64,000 nt of DNA from Halothece sp964463655 (GTDB lineage: Bacteria > Cyanobacteriota > Cyanobacteriia > Cyanobacteriales > Rubidibacteraceae). Of this stretch, positions 7,462-18,049 are shown one piece after another. The stretch lies in assembly GCA_964463655.1 (NCBI GenBank), contig CAYXDG010000003.1:23161-87160 (forward strand), given 5' to 3'. The stretch's first letter is position 1, and each line of letters starts with the position of its first letter. The notes below the pieces were generated by a model, which saw only the letters and a list, made by a program, of their open reading frames with translations, was not told the origin of the DNA and did not search any database. The position numbers were made by a program, and so were the translations under genes.

Positions 7462-10400
7462 TAATCCAGTCTGGCGAGTCTTTCCTGTAAAATTGACTGC
7501 TGTTTTTCCGCTTCTGCTAAAGCATCTTTCGCCCCTTGTACCACTTCTTCTGGTGCTTTGCCGACAAACTTTTCATTGTTTAAACGTCCTTGTAAAGACT
7601 GTATTTCTCCTTGAACTTTGTTCAAATTTTTCTCTAATTTCTTCCGTAAAACTTCAACGTCAACCACTCCTGCTAACGGAATAAGGACTTGAATCGTTCC
7701 CACAACTCCCGCAATGGCTTGCTGTTTTTCTTCGCTTAAAGCAGACGTAATGGTTAAGTTTTCGACTTTTGCTAGGTCGCAAATATAAGTTTCTCCTTTA
7801 CTTAAAATAGTCCGTTCGTCTTCATTTTCGCTTTGCAAAATGGCATCTACTTTCACCCCTGGTTTGATGTCTGCTTCTGCGCGTAAATTGCGAATGGTAC
7901 GAATGGTGGCAAACATTAACTCAAATTCTTTTTCGAGTTGGGGGTTAAGCAAAGTGTTCGTAGAAGCGATTTCTGTTTGACTCATTAGTTCCTCTTTTTT
8001 ATCATTAATCATTTTTTTGAGAGTCTTGCGTTTGTCCTGAGTGAGAAGATAACGATAAGTAAACCATCCTGTGTAACCAATTCCTACTAATTTGAAGAAA
8101 CTGGGGAGAAAAGGAAACTCCTCTAAAGTTAGAGTAAAAGCGACTAACAGATTAGCAACAAACCATCCTAAAAGAGCCCAACCTATCCAAATGAGAAAAG
8201 ATTGATTAAACTGTTTAGGAAAGCTGTTAATCTGAGCTTGTAGCTGTTCTAAAATGTTTTTTTTTCACCCACTGGAGTCGGTTGAGTTTTTTTTCCTCTG
8301 ATTAGTTCATCAACTTCTGGATAGGGTTGCAAGGCTAAACTTTGATCGGAAACTTCTGTTAGTGTATGCCATATTTCTTCGGTAACATGAGGCATAAAGG
8401 GATGCAATAGCTTTAAGATTCCTTCTAAAACATAGCCAAGGGTTTGCTGTGCAATTAACCGTGATTCTGGATTATCCTTATTATTCAGGCGCGATTTTAC
8501 CAGTTCAATGTACCAGTCGCAGAAGTCTCCCCAAATAAAATCATACAGTCCTTGCGCTGCTTCTCCTAAGCCATAATTTTCGATTTGTTGACGAGTTTGT
8601 TGAGTAATATTGTAAAATCGAGAAAGAATCCAGCGATCGCTGCGTTCTAATTTTTCTAAGTCTGGATTTCCCAACTGTTGTGGCGTTTTCCCATCCAAGT
8701 TCATCAGTACAAACCGCGACGCATTCCACAGTTTATTGGCAAAATTACGAGACGCTTCCACAGAACTAGATTCGTCTTTTTCGCGATCGTATTGTAAACT
8801 AATATCTTGTCCCGCACCCGTTACTTCTCGAATTAAAGTATAACGAACCGCATCCGTGCCATACTTTTTGATCAGCAACAGTGGGTCAATGCCATTTCCA
8901 GCTGATTTTGACATTTTCTTGCCATTTTCATCGCGAACTAAGCCATGAATATAGACATCTTGGAAAGGCATTTTTCCTGTAAAATATCCCGACATCATGG
9001 TCATTCTCGCTACCCAGAAAAAGATGATATCAAAGCCTGTAACCAGAGTGCTATTCGGGAAATAACTGGTTAAGTCTGATGTTTTTTCTGGCCATCCTAA
9101 CGTCGAAAACGACCACAACCCAGAAGAAAACCAGGTGTCTAAAGCATCCCCATCCTGTTGTAATTCTACTGTATCTCCGTACTGCGCGATCGCCTGTTCC
9201 TTGGCGGCTTCTTCGTTATGGGCGACAATGAAGGGAGTCTCATCTCTAATTTCTCCTCCCGTTTCACTAATCACATACCAAGCAGGAATTTGATGTCCCC
9301 ACCATAACTGTCTAGAAATACACCAGTCTTTTAGTTTGACTAACCAGTCACGATAGACTTTTTTCCAGCGCTGAGGGACAAAATAAGGAGCGTTTTCTGA
9401 GTCTAAACAGTCTAAGGCTTTTTTCGCCAGAGGATCAATTTTGACAAACCATTGCGTTGAGATTAAGGGTTCAATGGGAACTTTTCCGCGATCGCTGTAC
9501 GGTAGAGTAGAGACATAATCTTCTACCTTTACCAGACACCCTTCTTCCTCCATCCGTTGAACGACATTTTTCCGTGCTTCAAAGCGGTCTTGTCCAGAAA
9601 ACTCCCCCCCATTGTCATTCATCGTCCCATCTTCATTCATGACGGTGATAAAGGGGAGATTATGGCGTTGCCCTATTGCGAAGTCATTGGGATCATGAGC
9701 AGGAGTGATTTTAACACAGCCTGTCCCGAAAGAGGAATCAACATAGTCATCTGCAATAACAGGAATCTCGCGACCCATCAAAGGTAACGTCACTGTTTTC
9801 CCAATCATGTCCTTGTAGCGTTCATCATTGGGATTGACTGCGACTGCGGTATCTCCTAGCAGGGTTTCAGGACGAGTGGTTGCAACCTCGATCGCCCCAC
9901 TGCCATCACTTAAAGGATAGCGGAAATGCCACAAGTGTCCGTTGACTTCTTTGTTTTCAACTTCTAAATCCGAAATCGCAGATCGAGAAGCGGGACACCA
10001 GTTAACCATGTATTTCCCGCGATAAATCAAGCCTTCTTCATATAACTTAACAAACGCCGATCGAACCGCTTGGGATAGCCCCTCATCCATTGTAAAGCGT
10101 TCCCGTGACCAGTCCGCAGAGAGTCCTAAGCGTTTTAACTGATTAACAATACTACCACCCGAGTGTTCACGCCACTGCCAAGCTCTTTCTAAAAACTTCT
10201 CCCGTCCAATATCGAAGCGGGTCAACCCTTCTGCTTTCAATTGTTTATCAATAATCGCTTGGACAGCAATACTAGCATGATCGGTCCCTGGAAGACAAAG
10301 GGTGTTATCTCCTCGCATCCGATGATAGCGGACTAAAACATCAATTAACGCCGTGTTAAAAGCGTGTCCCATGTGGAGACTTCCCGTAACGTTGGGAGGG

Positions 10401-10534
10401 GGAATAACGATGCAGTATGGCATTCCCCCGCGTTCAGGATGCGCTTCAAACACCTTATTATTTTCCCAGAAGTCTTGCCATTTGGCTTCAGTGTTGGAAG
10501 GGTCGTATTGACTTGGCAGTGTCGTCTCACTCAT
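7461..10534 (-). CDS. valS: Valyl-tRNA synthetase with inserted CAAD membrane domain, interrupted by a -1 frameshift
   Basis: Charges tRNA-Val. The part from 10534 down to 8249 is a class I synthetase: HIGH signature as LHMGH (PPPNVTGSLHMGHAFN), the editing domain, KMSKS as GKKMSKSAGN, and the anticodon-binding domain ending near PYPEVDE. This frame stops at TAG (8249-8251), just after an A9 run. A -1 shift at the run opens 82 codons with two membrane helices (FLIWIGWALLGWFVANLL and LVGIGYTGWFTYRYLL), the cyanobacterial CAAD domain that tethers synthetases to thylakoids. It then continues in frame into the C-terminal coiled-coil arm, encoded at 8012-7461. The joined product would be ~1020 residues, normal for CAAD-ValRS. 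As read, it is split. Sequencing error, phase variation or programmed slippage are all possible. An essential gene is unlikely to be truly dead. Confidence 0.85.
8000..8258 (-). other. CAAD domain segment of valS (no own start codon)
   Basis: Minus-strand frame following the A9 run. It reads NILEQLQAQINSFPKQF, a first hydrophobic helix, an LEEFPFLPSFFK linker, a second helix in LVGIGYTGWFTYRYLL, and then a charged exit helix. This is the cyanobacterial aminoacyl-tRNA-synthetase appended domain. It is in frame with the downstream C-terminal arm and one base out of frame with the upstream catalytic body. Confidence 0.82.
8249..8266 (-). promoter_or_regulatory. Putative -1 slippage site (A9 tract) in valS
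   Basis: On the minus strand the zero frame reads GAA AAA AAA ACA TTT TAG, so an A AAA AAA heptamer is in the correct phase for tandem -1 slippage two codons before the stop. Homopolymers of nine A also favour RNA-polymerase slippage. Ten A residues in mRNA would restore the frame. No obvious stimulatory stem-loop was verified downstream. Confidence 0.55.
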
Positions 10535-10924
10535 AGTTCTTATTTCCTATTTTATTATTTGTTCTTTGTGCAATCTAATGATGAACCATGAACCAATAAC
10601 CAATGATTAACTATCAATTATAAAATTGATTCTGCATGATGGCGAAATCGATCGCGCACCGCGTCTTTCTTACAGGTTATACCATTTAGCAAAAGTCACA
10701 TTATAGTGCTTTGCGCTTGGGTATTTACGGATCAATAACTGATCCGATACGCAGAACCGATCAAAGAAAAGCTCGCTCTTAATCTGTTCCCTGTTCCCTT
10801 GCATCAATGAATTTTAAGCACACCATCGCTATTGGCTATAACTAACAAACTATCCATGAGAAACCGCAAGCGCATCTTAACCAGTTTCACGATCGTTTTT
10901 GTAATATTGAAAATTAATCGTTGC
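10535..10924. other. Intergenic region upstream of valS
   Basis: 390 bp without a credible gene. It holds ATGAACCAATAACC-type low-complexity sequence next to valS and a HIP1-like GATCGCGC. A 7-bp perfect hairpin CGGATCA-ATAAC-TGATCCG lies at 10728-10746. The valS promoter should be in the first ~150 bp. Nothing else is recognisable. Confidence 0.4.
10728..10746. repeat. Perfect short inverted repeat upstream of valS
   Basis: CGGATCA and TGATCCG separated by ATAAC. It is followed by no T-run, so it is not a typical terminator. It may be an operator or a chance dyad. Confidence 0.3.
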
Positions 10925-11845
10925 TCATTCCTTAAGAAGATCAGCAAGGGCAGGTTTAACGGTAGAATATTGATAAGTAAAGCCTTGTTCTTGCGTCCGT
11001 TTTGGCAGTGCTTTTTGCCCTTCTAAGACAGCTTGCGCTGCTTCTCCTAAAAGTAATTTTAAGGCAAATTCAGGAACAGGCAACCAAGAAGGACGATTCA
11101 TAACTTCTCCCAATTTCTCACAAAATTCAGACATTTTTACAGGATTAGGTGCAGTTGCATTATAAATTCCTTGATATTGGTCAGATGTCATCGCTGCTTG
11201 AATTAAGTTTACTAAATCATCAATATGAATCCAAGAAAACCACTGTTGTCCCGTCCCAATTGGTCCCCCTGCAAAAAGACGAAAAGGTGTTAACATTTTT
11301 CCTAATGCGCCTCCTTCTCCTAACACAATTCCCAAGCGAAGAATCACTAAACGAGTTGTTGTTTCCACTTCTTGGGCGCTTGCTTCCCACTGTTTGCACA
11401 CAGACGCTAAGAAATCATCGCCAGCGCTGCTAGTTTCATTGAAAGTTGCCGTTTCACTTGTGCCGTAGTATCCTACTGCTGAGGCATTAACTAAAACATT
11501 GGGTTTCGTTTGGGCTTGTTGAATGGCCTCAACAATATACTTGGTGGTTTCAATGCGAGAGTCTAGGATTTCTTGCTTTCTTTGGGGAGTCCAAGGTTCA
11601 TCAGCGATTCCCGCACCTGCGAGATTAACCACCGCTTCAGCGCTTGCAATTTCCTTTTGCCATGACCCACCTTTGAGGGGATTATACTGGATAATTTCCA
11701 CATTGGGAAAGGCTTGTTTCGGGAAAACTTTTTCTCCTCGTTGTTTGTTGCGGGTGAAAACAACCAGCTTGTGTTCTGCTTGTGATAATTTTTTGATCAG
11801 ATGGGTTCCGACGAAGCCAGTTCCACCTGCGATCGCGATTTTCAT
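10925..11845 (-). CDS. TIGR01777-family NAD(P)-binding epimerase-like protein
   Basis: A 306-residue extended-SDR protein. The Rossmann signature is GGTGFVGTHL at residues 7-16. VNLAGAGIADEPW and NASAVGYYG follow, and DUF1731 forms the C-terminus (WLPVPEFALKLLLGE). It belongs to the YfcH/SulA-like group conserved in cyanobacteria and plants (GC1/SulA homologues implicated in cell and plastid division). The reaction is not known. The tpsBA pair ends 121 bp before its start on the same strand. It is monocistronic. Confidence 0.85.
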   Translation of the reverse strand: MKIAIAGGTGFVGTHLIKKLSQAEHKLVVFTRNKQRGEKVFPKQAFPNVEIIQYNPLKGGSWQKEIASAEAVVNLAGAGIADEPWTPQRKQEILDSRIETTKYIVEAIQQAQTKPNVLVNASAVGYYGTSETATFNETSSAGDDFLASVCKQWEASAQEVETTTRLVILRLGIVLGEGGALGKMLTPFRLFAGGPIGTGQQWFSWIHIDDLVNLIQAAMTSDQYQGIYNATAPNPVKMSEFCEKLGEVMNRPSWLPVPEFALKLLLGEAAQAVLEGQKALPKRTQEQGFTYQYSTVKPALADLLKE

Positions 11846-11919
11846 ATTATAATAAATTCATTTTAAGTATCAGATCAAGTCATTTATTATAGCGCGTGGG
11901 TTAAAAGCCTCGCTCCTTT

Positions 11920-11955
11920 AAAAAAGTCCCCCAACCCCCCAAGTTTGGACTTGGG
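11920..11955 (-). terminator. Hairpin plus T-run downstream of tpsA
   Basis: On the minus strand, 12 bp after the tpsA stop codon, ACTTGGG pairs with CCCAAGT around a 4-nt loop. A G-rich spacer and TTTTTT follow. The spacer makes it an imperfect intrinsic terminator. The CCCCCAACCCCCC-type sequence also resembles cyanobacterial dispersed repeats. Confidence 0.5.
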
Positions 11956-11966
11956 TAGGCGACAAA

Positions 11967-14900
11967 TTACCAAGGACTCCCCACCATTGTAAAAGCAGCC
12001 CAGTAGTAGGGATGACTCAAATCTTCAGGACGAATGGGAACATCACTAGGTAAACTCAGTCCACCTCTTGGGGTGATAATTTCACCACCTTCGATGCGAA
12101 CGTCGCCTGTAATCAGGCTGATTTGTGCTTTTCGGATCGCCTCTGCTTTAATCGGTGCGGTGTTTAATTGGCGATAGAACTCACTCATCAGGGCAACGGT
12201 TCCTGTATCTCCCACATACCAAAGACTTGCCATTGCTGATTTTACGCCAGCTTGAACCGTTAAGCCAGCGAACCCTAATTCAACCTGTTCATCCCCAACG
12301 GCGGTGCGACAAGCGCTTAAAACCAATAACTCCAGAGGGGGATCATTGAGGTCGAGTTGGCGAATTTCATCAAGACTGACTTTTTGATCGTAAAACTGGA
12401 TATAGATGTCTTCAGGGTTGCCCGATCGAAAATCAGCATGAGTCGCCAGGTGAATAATTCCTTTTGGGTCTCGTTGTCGTTGTTGACGGAAGTTTTCGAG
12501 GGTAAAATCTTCATTGAGGCTAAACTCACCGCGCCAGATTTCATTGGCAATGGTGGGAAGTTCCACACTCACCGCAGGAAGGGGTCCGATCGCTGTGGGA
12601 TCGCTAAAATTAGAAGCGCCAGCAGCAAGCACTTCTAAGTCTTGGATATTTTTATAGCGGGTATCAGTGAGGCTTAAACTGGGAGAGAAACCACTGCTGT
12701 ATTTTTCTACCAAGAATTGTTCCCCATCATGCAACGCAGCTACAGGTAATAAACGCAGTCCAGAGGGCATGATGAAAACAAGGTTTTCCACTTCCTGTTC
12801 TGCTAACGTTGCTTCTAAGGGTTCAATCAGCCAATTGTAGAGTTGTTGGGCGGGTTCAAGGTACAGGGGGTTAGCGCTGGCAAAAGGGCTAGGAGGAGAC
12901 GAGATCAGGCTATAGAGTTCTTCTGCGGTTTGGATAACATCTTCGCGGGTGACTCCTTCAACGGTGATGCGGAAAGGTTCGCCCTCTTCAGTAACGAGCA
13001 GTATTTCTAGTTGATCATCGCTTTGACGAGGAACAGACAAGTTAAAATCTGCTTTTCGCTGCGGGAGATCAAAATATTGTTCATAGTCTTGGGTCGAGAG
13101 CGCTTCTTGACGCTCGAAATTAGCGACACCTGTCAAGGTTTGCGGGACAAAATTCACATAAATCAGTGCTGGTTTAATTCCTGTGGCGCGATCGATGCTT
13201 TGGAGGGTTTCTTGTGCTTGAGTTTGAGTGACCAGTCCTGGAGAAGATTGGTTAACGGCGCTGAATTGTGTAGGAGATTCTTGCTCAAAGGTACTTGGGT
13301 CAAGGTCTGGCGAAAGGGAGATAATGCTGATATTGCCTTCTATTTCTGTAAAGAGAAATGATCCCTGATCAATCTCAAATTCACCGCTAGTAATTGTACC
13401 AGCCGTTCCGTTGACTTCTGCATTGCCGACCACAAAAGGAATTTCACCACGACCGCCATGACGGATGGTAATCTCGTTTCCACCTTCACCCCCAATACTG
13501 GAGATGCTGGCGAGGGTTTCATTTTGGTCTAGAAACGTTCCGGTTGCTCGGAAAAATTCTTCTGTGGTTACATCGATCGCGCCTCCTATTCCCCCTTCAC
13601 CTGCTTGAGAATTGAGGCTCGTTACTTCAATATCCTGTTCTGAAGTGAGCGTTATCTCACCACCATTGCCAATGCGACCACTGCTGTTAATTGCCCCTGC
13701 GGTGATTTCTCCAGTGGCATTTTCTAGGGTTTCTTCAGTCCCATTTTCTGGGGTTTCCTCGATCGAGTTTTCTGGGGTTTCCTCGATCGCATCTCCGATT
13801 TGAATGTCACCCCCGATCGCCCCAGACGCATTGACATTTCCGCCAGACACAAGATCAGCAATGATTTCTAAGTCTTCATTTTCAGTTCCCAACGTACCCG
13901 GAAAAATCCCCTGTGCTGCATCAAAAATCACACTTCCAATGTTAATAGAACCATTGTCGGTATCAAGGGTAATGCTTCCCCCTTCCCCGCTAAAACTGGA
14001 ACTAATCAGATAATTGGTGGTAATATCTCCTGCTGCACTGAGATTCACATCGCCAGCATTTTGGTCAATGGAGAGAGTGACATAGCCCCCGATCGCCTGT
14101 TCTGAGAAGTATTCCGCGATTAAATCCACATCCGAGTCGAGATCAATCTCTGCTAATAATTCAGGGCTGACATTCTCTAAGAATCGACCCACAGAACCAT
14201 CAATATTGCCTGTTTCGCTGTTGAGAGTAATATTACCGCCATCGCCTCGCAAACTGCCTGTGGTGATGTTGCTGGTGATAATATCGCCATTAGCGTTAAT
14301 GGTGACATTGCCTCCTTGTGCTTCTTCAGAGAAAGTAATGATTCCCAGACGAACAGAAACACCATCTAAGAGTGCTGCTAAGTCGGGATCAACTCCTGCT
14401 TCGATGAGAAAATCTTCCGTTACCCCATCCACGATCGCGTCAAAGGGGGTATTCACAGAACCATTATTACTGGTGAGAGTAACATTTCCCCCTTCTTCTC
14501 CTAATGTCCCTGTAATGATCATCCCTGTAGCGATATCCCCTTGAGCCGTTAATTCCACATTACCGCCAGTCCCTTCATTTGAGCCAGAAAAGAGCAGTCC
14601 CAGATTGCCTGGAGTGCCGATAATTGCTTGGGTGAGGACAGGATTAAAGCCCAAATTTTCCCAAAAGCTGGGGTCTAAACTTCCCAAGTTACTCGTTGTG
14701 TCAATGCTTCCCGTTTCACTGGTCAGGGTAATACTTCCCCCTGCATCATTGTCTAGGGAAGCGCTGCCGATTAATCCTGTGCGAACATCCCCAAAGGCTG
14801 AAATATTGACATCTCCGCCATCTCCTAATTCTGAACCGTTGATGATGATTCCGATCGCTGTTTCTTCGCTGAGGGAATAAAGCGCATTGATGTTCCCTTC

Positions 14901-17900
14901 GGTACTGTTGAGGGTGATATCTCCTCCTGTGCCATTTTCCGCAGCAGCAGCAATAAACCCAACAGTAATCTCTTCTCCTGCTTCAAGGGTAATATTGCCA
15001 GCATTTCCACCTGCAGAGGCAGAAATGGTATATTCTTCCAAGTCATCAAGACCGTTAACCTCATTGTCCACATCTTCAATGGTTTGTTCATCGGCAAGAG
15101 TTGCATCAATGAAACCTCCTGCTTGGAGGGCGATCGCGCCACCATTGCCATTTTCAGACGTTGAGCGAACGCGATCGGTGAGAGTGATATTATTAGCGCT
15201 ATTTAAGGTAATCGCACCACCATCACCTTCTCTTGAGGAAGAATTTAACTCAGCGATCGCGATCGAGCCATTACTATTAAGATTAATGCTTCCTCCTGTT
15301 CCTGCACCTGTACTGATACTGAAACTAGGATTTGCTAATGAACCAGAGCCAGTATAAATGAGACTGTCCACAATGATTTCGTTACCTGCGGTGACATTAA
15401 CCGCACCGCCATCCCCGTCACTGCTTCCACTATCAATCACACTCACTGAAACATTACTATTTTCACTCTCAAGGGTGACATCTCCTCCTTGTCCAAAACC
15501 CGCGCTGTAGGTACTCAAGAAACTGGTTTCTACTTCTCCAAAAGCAGAAATGTCAATGTCTCCCATATTTCCAGAACTACCGCTAACCCCGCCAAATTCT
15601 CCTGTCACAACTTGATTTATATTCACATCGCCTTGTAAAGCGTTGATGCTCACATTTCCGCCATCCCCACTGCTACCAAAACTAGGAGAAGAGTCTAATG
15701 AGCCAAGGGTGATATTGCCTTGAGTGCTTTCAATGGCAATGTTTCCGCCATTGCCAAAGGTTTCACCCCCTTCACCCCCTTCAACACCAGCAAAAGCATC
15801 AATGTTACCAAGGTTAATGTCTCCTTCAGTCGCTACAGTCACATCACCGCCATCGCCAGTAAAGTTACTGCTATCGAGAGGGGTATCAACAAGATTAGAA
15901 CTAGAGATATTCGCAGCATTAATGGTAATATTCCCCCCATCAGTATCCACAACGCTATTGAGGTTGAGACTGTCTAGACTATCTACTGTGACGTTTCCCC
16001 CTGCGGTAAAAAGACCGACTTCTATGGTCTCATTACTACTCAAAAATAAGTTAAAGTCACCGCCTTCAGTATTGATTGTATTATTAACAACAAAGTTTAT
16101 GGCTCTGGTGTCTTCATTGCCAATGTTGATATCTGCACCGTTAATGTCTGGTTGTGCTGTTACTGTGACCGTTTCTGGGGTGTTAATGTTAATGGGTTGA
16201 GATGTTCCCTCACCAGCGCCTAATGTTATCTGTCCAAGGGTAATGTCAGTGGCAGCATTGAGAGTAACCAGTCCTGATGTTCCTGTGTCTGTGCTGACAT
16301 CTAGGGTGTCAATATTAATATTTTCACCTGCATTGATTTCAATTGACCCTGCAAAACTCGTATTTACACTGTCAGGGGCGATCGACTCAAGACCTTGTAC
16401 AGCAACGCTTCCTGTATTTGCAGTCAGATTAACATCTCCGCCATCGGTGCTAATGTCTGTATTGCTAAGATTAATATTTCTGCCTGCGGTAAAGGTGATA
16501 CTTTCCCCTGATGTTTGATTGATAAAGTCTAAACTGGTGACATTTGAATCAGCATTAATATCGCGATCGGCCTGTAGAATAATATCACCGTCTAGGCTAG
16601 TAAGAGCCTGATCCGAGATAATAAAATCAGTGTCCGTTCCCCCATCAGTCAATAAAATCTCCCCATCGCTCAATTCACTATCATCTGCAGAAGACTCGGC
16701 GCTTTCAATGATAATGTCTCTGGGGTCAAATAAGATTGTTCCTGCTGCGCCTTGCGGTGCGGAAACATCAACATAACCATTAAATGCCAGCGCTTGTTTC
16801 CCTGAAATTTCCACAAAACCCCCATTTCCGCTTAATGTTCCTCCTTGGGCGCTGATTTCCCCAAAAAAGGCAGTCTTCTCATCAGACCAGACGATGACTT
16901 GACCACCATCGCCAGAGTTTAAAGCATTGGCGCTCAACTGTGACCCTTCACTGACAAAAGTGCGTTGAGCGTTAAAAGCTCCTTCTCCCTGATACTCGCC
17001 ACCGATAAAAATATCTCCTGCACCATTAATCCCATCTGCGCTGACTTGCGCTTGGTATAAACCAATGTTATCTCCTAAAACATAGATATTTCCCCCTGTT
17101 TCCCCACTGACATTTAATTGTCCTGCAATGCTACTACTACCAGCCGTTGTGGGAATGACAGTTTCATTGAGAGTAACCGTTTTACTGTCTTCAGCTAAAG
17201 CTAATCCTGTTTCTGGGATATTATTCCCTGTGAGAAGGGTAGGGAGGTCATAGACAGATAAATTCCATTCTCCAATACGGGTGTCTGGCGGAACAATTTC
17301 TAAACTTAAAATATGTCCTTTTTGGGAAATGCGGATTAAATTCTCCCCTGGGACTGCGGTAATGGTAATATTCCCATCTTGGGAGGTTAATGTTCCTGTG
17401 TTGGCGACACTCCCCCCAATCAGACTTAAGTTGTTGCCAGTGCTGAGTGCTAAGTCTCCAGCATTGATGATGGCGCTGGGATTGTCCGTGTTAAAAATAA
17501 ATTGGTTCGGGGTTCCTACTAAGTCACTGTAATTATTGTCTCCAAAGGCGTTAAACCAGCCATTTTCAAAACCTATCCCTGTGGCAGTGGTAGCGGTAAA
17601 ATCAGCAGGAACATTGAGACGGGCGCTTTCTCCAAAAATAATTCCTGCGGGGTTCATTAAGTAAAGATTGGGACTGCCTCCAGTGACTTCAATCAATCCT
17701 CGAATCACAGAAGGATTGCCACCTGTGACGCGAGAAAGGATATTTTGCAGTTGGGGGTTAGCGAGAAAGTTAGCAATTTGTTCAGGAGATAAGCCAAACT
17801 CTTGGAAGCTATGAAAGAGGTTTTCGCCGTTTTTAGAAAGCGTTCCCCCATCAATGGTAATCCGTTGTCCATCTTCGGTGATAAGGGTTCCTGTGCCATC

Positions 17901-17993
17901 TGCTGCGGGAACAATGGTTTGCGCTTTGACGGAAGCAGCGCTCAGGAGGGAGAAGAAAGTAAGAAGTAAGCTGATTTTTTTTAAGGGTAGCAT
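11967..17993 (-). CDS. Two-partner secretion exoprotein with C-terminal CHAT caspase-like protease domain
   Basis: 2008 residues. A Sec signal peptide ends near SVKAQ (residue ~25). A haemagglutinin-type TPS domain follows (TDGQR-like strands, NPAGIIFGESARLNVPADF), giving the secretion signal read by the TpsB partner. Residues ~400-1500 are a long right-handed beta-helix of GGDITL/GGNVTL strand repeats. The C-terminal ~350 residues form a CHAT domain with catalytic His1852 (IIHLATHAD) and Cys1895 (LLVLSACRTAVG), ending PYYWAAFTMVG. The expected topology is export through the outer membrane by the TpsB encoded 56 bp upstream, displaying or releasing a clan CD cysteine protease. Substrates are unknown. 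The CHAT domain could also be a non-proteolytic scaffold. Confidence 0.9.
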   Translation of the reverse strand: MLPLKKISLLLTFFSLLSAASVKAQTIVPAADGTGTLITEDGQRITIDGGTLSKNGENLFHSFQEFGLSPEQIANFLANPQLQNILSRVTGGNPSVIRGLIEVTGGSPNLYLMNPAGIIFGESARLNVPADFTATTATGIGFENGWFNAFGDNNYSDLVGTPNQFIFNTDNPSAIINAGDLALSTGNNLSLIGGSVANTGTLTSQDGNITITAVPGENLIRISQKGHILSLEIVPPDTRIGEWNLSVYDLPTLLTGNNIPETGLALAEDSKTVTLNETVIPTTAGSSSIAGQLNVSGETGGNIYVLGDNIGLYQAQVSADGINGAGDIFIGGEYQGEGAFNAQRTFVSEGSQLSANALNSGDGGQVIVWSDEKTAFFGEISAQGGTLSGNGGFVEISGKQALAFNGYVDVSAPQGAAGTILFDPRDIIIESAESSADDSELSDGEILLTDGGTDTDFIISDQALTSLDGDIILQADRDINADSNVTSLDFINQTSGESITFTAGRNINLSNTDISTDGGDVNLTANTGSVAVQGLESIAPDSVNTSFAGSIEINAGENINIDTLDVSTDTGTSGLVTLNAATDITLGQITLGAGEGTSQPININTPETVTVTAQPDINGADINIGNEDTRAINFVVNNTINTEGGDFNLFLSSNETIEVGLFTAGGNVTVDSLDSLNLNSVVDTDGGNITINAANISSSNLVDTPLDSSNFTGDGGDVTVATEGDINLGNIDAFAGVEGGEGGETFGNGGNIAIESTQGNITLGSLDSSPSFGSSGDGGNVSINALQGDVNINQVVTGEFGGVSGSSGNMGDIDISAFGEVETSFLSTYSAGFGQGGDVTLESENSNVSVSVIDSGSSDGDGGAVNVTAGNEIIVDSLIYTGSGSLANPSFSISTGAGTGGSINLNSNGSIAIAELNSSSREGDGGAITLNSANNITLTDRVRSTSENGNGGAIALQAGGFIDATLADEQTIEDVDNEVNGLDDLEEYTISASAGGNAGNITLEAGEEITVGFIAAAAENGTGGDITLNSTEGNINALYSLSEETAIGIIINGSELGDGGDVNISAFGDVRTGLIGSASLDNDAGGSITLTSETGSIDTTSNLGSLDPSFWENLGFNPVLTQAIIGTPGNLGLLFSGSNEGTGGNVELTAQGDIATGMIITGTLGEEGGNVTLTSNNGSVNTPFDAIVDGVTEDFLIEAGVDPDLAALLDGVSVRLGIITFSEEAQGGNVTINANGDIITSNITTGSLRGDGGNITLNSETGNIDGSVGRFLENVSPELLAEIDLDSDVDLIAEYFSEQAIGGYVTLSIDQNAGDVNLSAAGDITTNYLISSSFSGEGGSITLDTDNGSINIGSVIFDAAQGIFPGTLGTENEDLEIIADLVSGGNVNASGAIGGDIQIGDAIEETPENSIEETPENGTEETLENATGEITAGAINSSGRIGNGGEITLTSEQDIEVTSLNSQAGEGGIGGAIDVTTEEFFRATGTFLDQNETLASISSIGGEGGNEITIRHGGRGEIPFVVGNAEVNGTAGTITSGEFEIDQGSFLFTEIEGNISIISLSPDLDPSTFEQESPTQFSAVNQSSPGLVTQTQAQETLQSIDRATGIKPALIYVNFVPQTLTGVANFERQEALSTQDYEQYFDLPQRKADFNLSVPRQSDDQLEILLVTEEGEPFRITVEGVTREDVIQTAEELYSLISSPPSPFASANPLYLEPAQQLYNWLIEPLEATLAEQEVENLVFIMPSGLRLLPVAALHDGEQFLVEKYSSGFSPSLSLTDTRYKNIQDLEVLAAGASNFSDPTAIGPLPAVSVELPTIANEIWRGEFSLNEDFTLENFRQQRQRDPKGIIHLATHADFRSGNPEDIYIQFYDQKVSLDEIRQLDLNDPPLELLVLSACRTAVGDEQVELGFAGLTVQAGVKSAMASLWYVGDTGTVALMSEFYRQLNTAPIKAEAIRKAQISLITGDVRIEGGEIITPRGGLSLPSDVPIRPEDLSHPYYWAAFTMVGSPW

Positions 17994-18049
17994 TGTTCTT
18001 ATTGGTTGATTGTTGAGTCTTTTTCAGTTTTTTAATGACCAGTGATCAG

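Noticed and set aside
10832..11026. 64-codon plus-strand frame before the epimerase-like gene
   Set aside because: It has no ribosome-binding site and runs into the antisense strand of the epimerase-like gene. The peptide has no recognisable features.
13612..16518. Several plus-strand open frames opposite the large exoprotein gene
   Set aside because: They mirror the Gly/Asp/Thr-rich beta-helix repeats of the opposite strand, giving Pro/Ser/Val-rich low-complexity peptides without starts, ribosome-binding sites or family features.
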